Source of the DNA: Nocardia higoensis NBRC 100133
Lineage (GTDB): Bacteria > Actinomycetota > Actinomycetes > Mycobacteriales > Mycobacteriaceae
Direction of reading: 5' to 3'
Assembly: GCF_000308595.1 (NCBI RefSeq)
Contig: NZ_BAGA01000079.1
Location: 1 to 64,000, forward strand
DNA: 64,000 nucleotides
A model generated the notes under the pieces. The model was not told the origin of the DNA, ran no database searches, and worked only from the letters and a program-made list of their open reading frames with translations. Shown one piece after another: positions 16,858-23,904 of this stretch. Within the stretch, counting starts at the first letter, position 1. The number at the start of each line of letters is the position of its first letter. The position numbers and the translations under genes are program-made.

Positions 16858-18624
16858 ATGGTGGACCGGCGCGACGCTGTGGACGACGATCTGGGGCTCA
16901 CGCCAACCGCGATCGCGGTGCTGGCCGAACGGTGCCTGCGCCGCGATGCGGCCGGGGCGATCTGCGAATCGCCAGGGCAGATGATGGATCGCGTCGCGGT
17001 GCACATCGCGGCAGCCGAAGACCGGTATCTGCGGGGCAGTTCGGCCCGTTGGGCCGCGCGTTACTCGGCGCTGCTGCGCGCTCGGGAGTTCCTGCCCAAT
17101 TCGCCCACCCTGATGAACGCGGGCACACCGTTCGGCGTGCTGTCCGGGTGCTTCGTGTTGCCGATAGCGGACTCACTCGAATCGATCTTCGATACCTTGG
17201 GCACCACCGCGCTGCTGCATCAGGCCGGGGCGGGTACCGGGTTCTCCTTCTCGCAACTGCGCAGACGCGGCGATCTCATCGCCTCCAGCGGCGGGCAGGC
17301 CAGCGGTCCGGTCTCCTTCATCGAACTGTACGACGCTGCCTCCCGGATAATCCGCCTCGGCGGGCGGCGCCGTGCGGCGAACATGGCAGTGCTCGACGCC
17401 CACCATCCCGATATCGAAGACTTCGTCACGGCCAAGGACACGCCTGGCCCGCTACCCACCTTCAATCTCTCGGTCGGTGTCACCGACGACTTCATGCTCG
17501 CCGCATCCGAGGACCGGCCGCACCCGCTGATCGACCCACGGACCGGGAAGGTACTGCGGACCATCCCGGCGCGCGCCCTGCTGGATCGGATCGCTGCGTC
17601 CGCCTGGCGCGGCGGTGAGCCCGGGCTGCTGTTCCTCGACGCGGTGAACCGCGCCAATCCGGTGCCCGGCCTGGGCAGGCTGGTGGCCACCAACCCTTGC
17701 GGCGAGGTGCCGTTGGCGCCCAACGAGTCGTGCAATCTGGGCTCGGTGAACCTCACCGGATTCCTGGCAGGCGACCGGCTCGATGAGCACAGACTGCACG
17801 AGACGGTCCGAGCGGCGGTGCGGTTCCTGGACGACGTGATCGACGTCGCCGACTATCCGACCCCCGAGTGCGCCGCCGCGGCCCGGGCGACCCGCAAGAT
17901 CGGGTTGGGTGTCATGGGTCTGGCCGACACGCTGGCCGCCCTCGGCCTCCCCTACGACAGCGAAGACGCGGTGCGCTTCACCGAGCGGCTGATGACCCGA
18001 TTCACCCGGTGGGCACACGCGGCCTCATCGGAACTGGCCGTCGAACGCGGCCCGTTCCCACTGTTCACGCGCAGCCGATGGACCACGGGGGTGCCGCTGC
18101 GAAACGCGCAGGTGACCTCGATCGCGCCGACCGGAACCATCTCGGTGCTCGCGAACGCCTCCGCGGGTATCGAACCGCTGTACGCCCTCACCTACACCCG
18201 GCACATCCTTGGCCGCGACTTCCGTCATGTCGATTCCCGCTTCCGTGCGCGCGCCAGCGAACTGGGCGCCTGGACAGCGGACGTCGAAGCCGAAGTCGCG
18301 GCCACCGGAACGATTTCCGCCTGCGCCGGGCTTCCTCAGGAGCTGCGCCGAACCTTCGTCACCGCCCACGAGATCGCCCCCAGCCGGCACATCCGCATGC
18401 AGGCCGCCGTGCAGCGGCACATCGACGCCGCCGTCGCCAAGACGATCAACCTACCCGCCGACACCGGCGCCGACGAGGTGCGAAACATTTTCTGGCAAGC
18501 CTGGAAAGCGGGTGTCAAAGGCATCACCGTGTACCGATCCGGCAGCAGGCCCGGCCAGGTCCTGCACTGCGTCGATCCCGCCTGCGCCGCGTATCCGGGA
18601 GTCGCGGTCGACGGAACTGCCTGA
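16858..18624 (+). CDS. nrdZ: Adenosylcobalamin-dependent (class II) ribonucleotide reductase, NrdZ-type
   Basis: The product is 588 aa. Visible family motifs include FLPNSPTLMNAG, VLSGCFVLP (first active-site Cys), GAGTGFSFSQLR, TNPCGEVPLAPNESCNLGSVNL (radical-site Cys and Glu), and RKIGLGVMGLADTLA. Class II enzymes reduce ribonucleotides without oxygen, using B12. M. tuberculosis nrdZ (Rv0570) is a DosR-regulon gene next to Rv0571c, and here the Rv0571c-like gene is likewise the next one, on the opposite strand. A GGAGGAGG sits before ATG 16858. It is about 100 residues shorter than the 692-residue M. tuberculosis protein as I recall it. Confidence 0.9.
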   Translation: MVDRRDAVDDDLGLTPTAIAVLAERCLRRDAAGAICESPGQMMDRVAVHIAAAEDRYLRGSSARWAARYSALLRAREFLPNSPTLMNAGTPFGVLSGCFVLPIADSLESIFDTLGTTALLHQAGAGTGFSFSQLRRRGDLIASSGGQASGPVSFIELYDAASRIIRLGGRRRAANMAVLDAHHPDIEDFVTAKDTPGPLPTFNLSVGVTDDFMLAASEDRPHPLIDPRTGKVLRTIPARALLDRIAASAWRGGEPGLLFLDAVNRANPVPGLGRLVATNPCGEVPLAPNESCNLGSVNLTGFLAGDRLDEHRLHETVRAAVRFLDDVIDVADYPTPECAAAARATRKIGLGVMGLADTLAALGLPYDSEDAVRFTERLMTRFTRWAHAASSELAVERGPFPLFTRSRWTTGVPLRNAQVTSIAPTGTISVLANASAGIEPLYALTYTRHILGRDFRHVDSRFRARASELGAWTADVEAEVAATGTISACAGLPQELRRTFVTAHEIAPSRHIRMQAAVQRHIDAAVAKTINLPADTGADEVRNIFWQAWKAGVKGITVYRSGSRPGQVLHCVDPACAAYPGVAVDGTA

Positions 18625-18874
18625 TCCTCTGCCGCGGACGACACACCGATCCACGTCGGCCCCGTCTCGGCCGAACACCTCACCACGGAATCCGCCGAAC
18701 TTCGATCCGTCGATGTCGATGGCGGTTCGTCGTGTTCTGCGACCGCGACGTAGCCGCGGCTGCGAAGGGGTCCAGCCCACACCGAACGAAAGTCCTGATG
18801 AGACGGCACCTGGACGATCGGCGACGGCGGCAGCGTGACCGGGTCGCCGCTGACGGGCAGGATACGCAGCGAGG

Positions 18875-20200
18875 TCAGGGCCTTTCGCCGTTCCTCACGA
18901 GTGTGAGTTGGTCGACGAACCAGTCGCGGGCGAGTTCGGCCGCCTTCTGCAGGGCGCCCGGTTCCTCGAACAGATGCGTCGCACCCGGCACCACCGCCAG
19001 CGCGGTTTCACACGACAGCGCCTTGGCGGCCTGGCGGTTGAGTTCCAGGACGAGATGGTCGTGACCGCCGACGATGAGCAGTGTCGGCGCCTGGACATGT
19101 GCCAGTGCGTCACCAGCCAGATCGGGTCGGCCGCCGCGTGAGACCACCGCGGCGATCCGCACCCGCGGGTCGGCGGCGGCCTGCAGGGCCGCCGCGGCGC
19201 CGGTGCTGGCCCCGAAGTATCCGATGCGCAGGCCCGCGACCTGGTCCTGATGGGTCAGCCACCCGGTGACGTCGACCAGCCGCTGTGACAACAGGCCGAT
19301 GTCGAAGACATTGGCGCGGTGCAGTTCTTCCTCGGGAGTGAGCAGATCGAACAGCAAGGTGCCCAATCCTGCTCGCTCCAGGACCGTGGCGACGTAACGA
19401 TTGCGGGGGCTGTGCCGGCTACTCCCGCTGCCGTGGGCGAACACCACCACACCGATCGGATCCTCCGGGATGGTGAGATGCCCCGCGAGTTCGACGCCCG
19501 CCGCGACCACCCGCACGTCGTCATCACGTAGCGGCGGATCTCCGGCCGCTGCTTGCTTCGCCGCCATCCCGGCCGCGGCGCGCTGCAGCAGGTCGGCCAC
19601 CTCGTCGTCGGTGGTCTGCTCGAAATTCTCATACCACTGGCCGACCGCGAAGAATTGCTCCGGCGTGTCCAGGCAGATCACCTCGTCGGCGCTCTTCGCC
19701 AATGCCGCGAGCGTCTCTCGCGCCCCGACTGGAACGGCCAGCACGACCCGCGCCGCGCCGTGCGCCCGCGCGACCTGGCAGGCGGCACGGGCGGTGGCGC
19801 CGGTGGCGATGCCGTCGTCGACGATCACCGCGGTGCGGCCGGCGAGCGAAATCCGTGGCCGAATGCCCCGGAACCGGTCGACCCGCCGCGTAAGCTCCTC
19901 GCGCTGGCGGCGTTGCACCGTGGCCATCGCCTCGTCGGTGAGCCCGGCTCGCTCCACGACGATACTGTTGATCACCCGTACGTCGTCCTCACCGATCGCG
20001 CCGAACGCCAGCTCCGGCTGGTGCGGCACACCGAGTTTGCGCACCACGATCACATCCAGCGGCGCCTCCAGCGCCCGCGCCACCTCGAACGCGACCGGCA
20101 CACCACCGCGGGGCAGTCCGAGCACGACCACGTCCCGGCCGCGGAACGGCCGTAACTGCGCCGCCAACCGGCGGCCGGCATCACTGCGATCAGCGAACAT
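18875..20200 (-). CDS. Phosphoribosyltransferase-dienelactone hydrolase fusion, Rv0571c-like
   Basis: The product is 441 aa. The N-terminal half (about 1-215) is a PRTase with the PRPP loop VIVDDGIATGATA; the C-terminal half (about 230-435) is an alpha/beta hydrolase of the dienelactone hydrolase type, with nucleophile region GYFGASTGAAAA, Asp in GGHD and His in GATH. M. tuberculosis Rv0571c has the same fusion, size and nrdZ neighbour and is DosR-controlled. ATG 20200 has AGGAGG seven bases upstream. Two DosR-box-like sites lie 58-94 bases before it. Function unknown. Partial copies lie at 10013-10219 and 23559-23696. Confidence 0.9.
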   Translation of the reverse strand: MFADRSDAGRRLAAQLRPFRGRDVVVLGLPRGGVPVAFEVARALEAPLDVIVVRKLGVPHQPELAFGAIGEDDVRVINSIVVERAGLTDEAMATVQRRQREELTRRVDRFRGIRPRISLAGRTAVIVDDGIATGATARAACQVARAHGAARVVLAVPVGARETLAALAKSADEVICLDTPEQFFAVGQWYENFEQTTDDEVADLLQRAAAGMAAKQAAAGDPPLRDDDVRVVAAGVELAGHLTIPEDPIGVVVFAHGSGSSRHSPRNRYVATVLERAGLGTLLFDLLTPEEELHRANVFDIGLLSQRLVDVTGWLTHQDQVAGLRIGYFGASTGAAAALQAAADPRVRIAAVVSRGGRPDLAGDALAHVQAPTLLIVGGHDHLVLELNRQAAKALSCETALAVVPGATHLFEEPGALQKAAELARDWFVDQLTLVRNGERP

Positions 20201-20257
20201 CGAATGCCTCCTGACGCGTGTTCTTGTCAGGTTGGTCGATGGCACCGCATCGACAAC

Positions 20258-20294
20258 AGGTCCGATCGTCGCCGGGGCGAGTGCCGTTGGTCCC
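20258..20294 (-). promoter_or_regulatory. Tandem DosR/DevR-box-like pair upstream of the PRTase-hydrolase gene
   Basis: Read on the minus strand, GCGACGATCGGACCT (20258-20272) and GGGACCAACGGCACT (20280-20294) each resemble the mycobacterial DosR box (GGGACTWWAGTCCC core). Their centres are 22 bases apart, the spacing typical of paired DosR sites. The pair begins 58 bases before the start codon. A near copy of the whole arrangement occurs at 23746-23782. Confidence 0.72.
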
Positions 20295-20622
20295 TGGCCT
20301 CGTGCCCGGCTGTGCGACCGACGGTGTGATCGGACGTAATGCCCGTCGTACCGGTGGTAAAGCGCGCTGCGGTCCGGACCGCGGGCGCCGCAGAATACGA
20401 ATGCCGAAATTCTGCACCGCCGAAGTACCCGGCGGGTGGTGCCGTTCGGCACTGTGGAATCGGTGTACGGGGCCGCATTCTGGACGTTGGTGAGCCGCGA
20501 TTATCGCGGGTATGCGCGTCGAGCGGCCCGCTGGTGGTCGCTGTGCCCGGCATTTGTCGGCAACTCCGTCAACCACCCCGTTTTCAGATGCCGACCCGGA
20601 TTCGAGTCGATAGGGAGAAGTT
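20295..20622 (+). other. Intergenic region before the slipin gene
   Basis: This stretch separates the divergent PRTase-hydrolase and slipin genes and contains no recognisable coding sequence. AGGGAGAAG directly precedes the slipin GTG. No clear sigma-70-like promoter stands out. Confidence 0.4.
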
Positions 20623-21507
20623 GTGGATGCACTCGTGATTGTTGTCGTAGTGCTCATCGTGGCACTGATCGTGGGGTGGCTGTCGATTCGGGTGGTGACC
20701 CAGTACGAGAAGGGAGTGTTGTTCCGTCTCGGGCGGGTGATCGCGGTCAGGGAGCCCGGGCTGCGGTTCATCATTCCGGTGATCGATCAGCTGCGGAAGG
20801 TGTCGATGCGTATTATCACCATGCCGATTCAATCTCAAGGCATCATTACCCGCGACAATGTCAGCGTCGATATCTCCGCCGTTGCCTACTTTCGCGTCGT
20901 CGACGCCGAGAAATCGGTCGTAGCGATCGAAAACGTCTACGCCGCGATCGACCAGATCGCGCAAACCACGCTCCGTAAAGTCGTCGGGCAGCACACTCTC
21001 GACCAAGCTCTGGCCGAGACCGACACGATCAATGCCGATATCCGGCAGATCCTCGACACGACCACCCTCGAATGGGGTGTGGAAGTCACGCTGGTCGAGT
21101 TGAAGGACATTCAACTGCCCGAAACCATGAAACGAGCGATGGCTCGCCAGGCCGAAGCCGAACGGGAGAAGCGGGCCAAGATCATTGCCGCCGAAGGCGA
21201 GTCCATGGCTGCCGCGGCCCTCGGTGATGCCTCCGACACCATGATGGCCCACCCGCTGGCCCTGCAACTACGCAACCTGCAGACCCTCCTCGAACTGGGC
21301 GTCGACAAGAACACCACCGTCGTGTTCCCGGCACCACTGATGAGCGCGATCGGTGACGTCGGCGCCTTCTTCGCCCGCGAAACCACCGCCTCCACGGCCC
21401 TGACCCGCACCACCCAGACGTCGCCGACGACCCCGCCCGTGTCGACACCGATACGCCACGGGGCAGCGAGCGCCGCGGCCACAGCGCACACGTCGGACCG
21501 ACCATGA
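20623..21507 (+). CDS. SPFH/band 7 membrane protein (slipin/stomatin-like)
   Basis: The product is 294 aa. One N-terminal membrane segment (about 3-20) is followed by the slipin core: TQYEKGVLFRLGRV, GLRFIIPVIDQLRKVSMR, and ITRDNVSVDISAVAYFRVVDAEKSV. A helical region (about 165-205) rich in Ala/Glu/Lys and a low-complexity Ala/Thr/Pro tail end the protein. SPFH proteins form oligomeric membrane scaffolds. Bacterial slipins are usually paired with NfeD; none is present here. Instead an alpha/beta hydrolase gene overlaps by four bases (ATGA). The GTG start has a good AGGGAGAAG upstream. Confidence 0.88.
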   Translation: MDALVIVVVVLIVALIVGWLSIRVVTQYEKGVLFRLGRVIAVREPGLRFIIPVIDQLRKVSMRIITMPIQSQGIITRDNVSVDISAVAYFRVVDAEKSVVAIENVYAAIDQIAQTTLRKVVGQHTLDQALAETDTINADIRQILDTTTLEWGVEVTLVELKDIQLPETMKRAMARQAEAEREKRAKIIAAEGESMAAAALGDASDTMMAHPLALQLRNLQTLLELGVDKNTTVVFPAPLMSAIGDVGAFFARETTASTALTRTTQTSPTTPPVSTPIRHGAASAAATAHTSDRP

Positions 21508-22412
21508 CGGAGGAAGGTACGAACGCGAAACGGTCACCACAGCACCGTTCCACGCGACTGCGGTGGCGGTCGATTCCGGTCGAGGGCCGCACCGCCCGCT
21601 ACGCGGTCGGCGGGTTCGGTCCCAACGTGCTCTTCCTGCACGGGTGGGGACTGGGCGGGCCGGCCTATGCCCGCCCGCTCGAACAGCTCATCCGAATGGG
21701 AATGTGCGTGTACGTCCCGGCGCTTCCCGGGTTCGGCGGCACTGCCGGCCTGCCGGTCGAGCACCGAACCCTCGCCGGATACGCCCGGTGGGTCGGCCAC
21801 TTCGCCGACGCGATCGGTCTACCCCTACCGGTGACCGTGGTCGGGCATTCCTTCGGCGGCGGCGTCGCGATCAAAACCGCTCACGACCTACCCGACCTCG
21901 CCGAGCGGCTCGTACTCGTGAACTCCATCGGCGGCTCGGCGTGGACCGACGGCCGTGGAGCGGTACGCGCGCTGCGCGAACGCCCGCTGTGGGACTGGGG
22001 CCTGCACCTGCAGGCCGACCTGCTGCCCCGCCGCCAGCTGACCCGGGTCCTGCCGGTGATCCTGCGCGATGCGGTGCCGAACCTACTGCGGAACCCGACC
22101 GCGGTGTGGGAAGTCGCCCACCTCGCCCGAACCGCCAACCTGGCCGACGAACTCGCTGCGCTCGCCGAACGCCGGCTCCCCATTTTCATAGTGTGGAGCA
22201 AGCGAGACACGGTCATCCCCGAGTCCACCTCGTTGTCGCTGCAGACCGCCCTGGGTGACCCGCAAACCATCACCGTGCCCGGCGGGCACACCTGGCTCAT
22301 GCACGACCCCCACACCTTCGGCGAACTCATCACCAACGTGATCCGCGAACCGGTCACCGGCCCCGACGCCACCGACGCCCGACCCGCGGCTGACGACACC
22401 GGCAGACTCTGA
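21504..22412 (+). CDS. Alpha/beta hydrolase coupled to slipin
   Basis: The product is 302 aa. The fold signatures are oxyanion motif LFLHGWGLGG (about 48-57), nucleophile elbow VVGHSFGGGV (Ser about 116), an acidic residue in VWSKRDTVIPE and the catalytic His in VPGGHTWLMHD (about 255). The start overlaps the slipin stop (ATGA), so translation is coupled. The overlap suggests the hydrolase works at or near the slipin scaffold in the membrane, but this is inference and the substrate is unknown. Confidence 0.83.
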   Translation: MTEEGTNAKRSPQHRSTRLRWRSIPVEGRTARYAVGGFGPNVLFLHGWGLGGPAYARPLEQLIRMGMCVYVPALPGFGGTAGLPVEHRTLAGYARWVGHFADAIGLPLPVTVVGHSFGGGVAIKTAHDLPDLAERLVLVNSIGGSAWTDGRGAVRALRERPLWDWGLHLQADLLPRRQLTRVLPVILRDAVPNLLRNPTAVWEVAHLARTANLADELAALAERRLPIFIVWSKRDTVIPESTSLSLQTALGDPQTITVPGGHTWLMHDPHTFGELITNVIREPVTGPDATDARPAADDTGRL

Positions 22413-22510
22413 CGACACCGGCAGCAGACACCACAGCACTTCACGGGGCGAGGTCCTCGGCCGCTGGAACAAACGACCCGCGGGGGGAGCGGCGCGACAG
22501 CCTCCCGGCG

Positions 22511-22625
22511 GTCGGCACCGACTTCCTCGACTTCGGCACGCCGGAGAACCGGGAGCCGGCGTGCGCCCGGGAGTTCGAGTCGAATCAGCGCCTCGCACCC
22601 GACGTCCGGGATGTCCCGGTCTCCG
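22511..22625 (+). pseudogene. Fragment of an Rv2004c-like kinase gene
   Basis: In one frame the bases read TDFLDFGTPENREPACAREF and then ESNQRLAPDV, which resembles the conserved stretch of the Rv2004c family (aminoglycoside phosphotransferase-like plus P-loop; roughly FLDF-T-ER--AC-RE---NRRLAPDVY). No start, no upstream part and no P-loop are present. Rv2004c itself is a DosR-regulon gene in M. tuberculosis, so the remnant fits the neighbourhood. The assignment rests on about 35 residues. Confidence 0.5.
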
Positions 22626-22632
22626 GCCGCCG

Positions 22633-23562
22633 TCAGGCGTGGGTGAGCGGCTCGTGCAGCGGCTCATCGTTGTGGAGGCGGGCGATGGTTTCGGCGAGCA
22701 GCGGGGCGATCGAGCAGACTTCGATCGGCGCGGCCGCGTCCTGATGTGCGACAGTGTCGGTCACCACGACGCGACGTAGGCCGAGGCCACGGAGGCGCAT
22801 CGTCGCGTCGGGCGTCAGGGGCCCGTGCGTGGCGGCCACGACGATGTCGCCGGCATGGTGATGCAGCAGTCGCACCGCGGCCTCGATGGTGGCGCCGGTG
22901 GAGATCATGTCGTCGACCACCACCGCCTGACGACCGCCGATATCACCGAGGACCTGCACGGCGGTGACGGTCGTGCCACTCTCACGGAACTTGCGCACAA
23001 GCGCAACCGAACCCGGTATAGCAGCCGCGTGCTGCTCGGCTAGCTTCGCCGCACCCAGGTCGGGTGCGATGACAACGGTGAGCTCGGATCGTGCTGAGGA
23101 AATTCTGCTCGACAGCAGCGGAACCGCGGTCAGCGTCTCCACCGGTATCGAACAGACCGCTTCCAGGCTGGGCGTGTGCGGGTCGACGACCACGAGCCGA
23201 TCGGCACCCGCGTTGGCGATCGCGTCGGCGGCAACCCTGACTCCCAGTGCCTGCCCAGAGCGCGTGCGGCGATCTTGGCGCGCGTACCCGAAATACGGGA
23301 CGACCGCGGTCACCCGGGCGGCGCGGGATCGGCGGCACGCATCGAGCAACAGCAGGAGCTCGACGAGGTGGTCGCCGACCGGCGGCGATGTCGGCTGCAC
23401 TACGTATACGTCGTTGCCGCAGACACGGTCGACGATCGGCCGCACTTCACCGTCGGGAAAGCGGTCGATCACGCAGTCGGCCGGCCCGGCGTCGAGCAGG
23501 TCGGCGACAGCGGCGGCGAGCGGCGGGTTGGCGCCGCCGGACAGAACTCGCATCGATGTCAT
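22633..23562 (-). CDS. Ribose-phosphate pyrophosphokinase paralog
   Basis: The product is 309 aa, the normal length for PRPP synthetase. Motifs: DRFPDGEVRP (N-terminal domain), YFGYARQDRRTRSGQALG (ATP/ribose-5-phosphate region), VVVDPHTPSLEA, and the PRPP loop VVVDDMISTGATIEAA. It is probably an accessory paralog, not the housekeeping prs, because it sits inside the dormancy island without glmU. The start overlaps the end of the PRTase remnant at 23559-23696, so transcription likely comes from the paired DosR-like sites at 23746-23782. A C-terminal fragment of another copy lies at 26707-26893. Confidence 0.88.
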   Translation of the reverse strand: MTSMRVLSGGANPPLAAAVADLLDAGPADCVIDRFPDGEVRPIVDRVCGNDVYVVQPTSPPVGDHLVELLLLLDACRRSRAARVTAVVPYFGYARQDRRTRSGQALGVRVAADAIANAGADRLVVVDPHTPSLEAVCSIPVETLTAVPLLSSRISSARSELTVVIAPDLGAAKLAEQHAAAIPGSVALVRKFRESGTTVTAVQVLGDIGGRQAVVVDDMISTGATIEAAVRLLHHHAGDIVVAATHGPLTPDATMRLRGLGLRRVVVTDTVAHQDAAAPIEVCSIAPLLAETIARLHNDEPLHEPLTHA

Positions 23563-23696
23563 GACCGTGTTCCCGGCATCGAGCCGGTCCGGTCGTCGCC
23601 CGCGGGCGCGCCCGTGGCGATGCCATCCTCGCCCCGGAGATACTCCAGCCGCCCCGCCAGCCGATGTCCGGCGTCACGGCGATCGTCGAGCAACAT
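23559..23696 (-). pseudogene. N-terminal remnant of a PRTase gene
   Basis: A 45-codon frame starts at ATG 23696 behind a GAGGAGG. Its first 24 residues, LLDDRRDAGHRLAGRLEYLR, match the N-terminus of the intact PRTase-hydrolase (FADRSDAGRRLAAQLRPFR); after that homology stops and the tail GAPAGDDRTGSMPGTRS is junk-like. The stop overlaps the PRPP synthetase start. It may still be translated as a short leader peptide coupled to that gene. Confidence 0.7.
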
Positions 23697-23745
23697 CGCA
23701 GACCTCCTCGTGAACCCATCGTGGCCTTCGATGCTTCGTGTCGGC

Positions 23746-23782
23746 AGGTCCGATCGCCGCCGGGTCGAGAGCCGTTGGTCCC
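23746..23782 (-). promoter_or_regulatory. Tandem DosR/DevR-box-like pair upstream of the PRTase remnant and PRPP synthetase
   Basis: On the minus strand GCGGCGATCGGACCT (23746-23760) and GGGACCAACGGCTCT (23768-23782) repeat the pair at 20258-20294 almost base for base, again with centres 22 bases apart. The pair begins 50 bases before ATG 23696. The promoter has outlived the gene it once served and probably now drives the PRPP synthetase paralog. Confidence 0.7.
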
Positions 23783-23904
23783 GCCGAGTCCAGGACAGAG
23801 GACCAGGGGCCTCGCCACAAGGGTCCTCGTCATGTGCCCGATACTCGCAGCGGAACCGAGCTGGATCCGGAGGAAGATCGTCCAACGGGACACTCGACTT
23901 CGCA

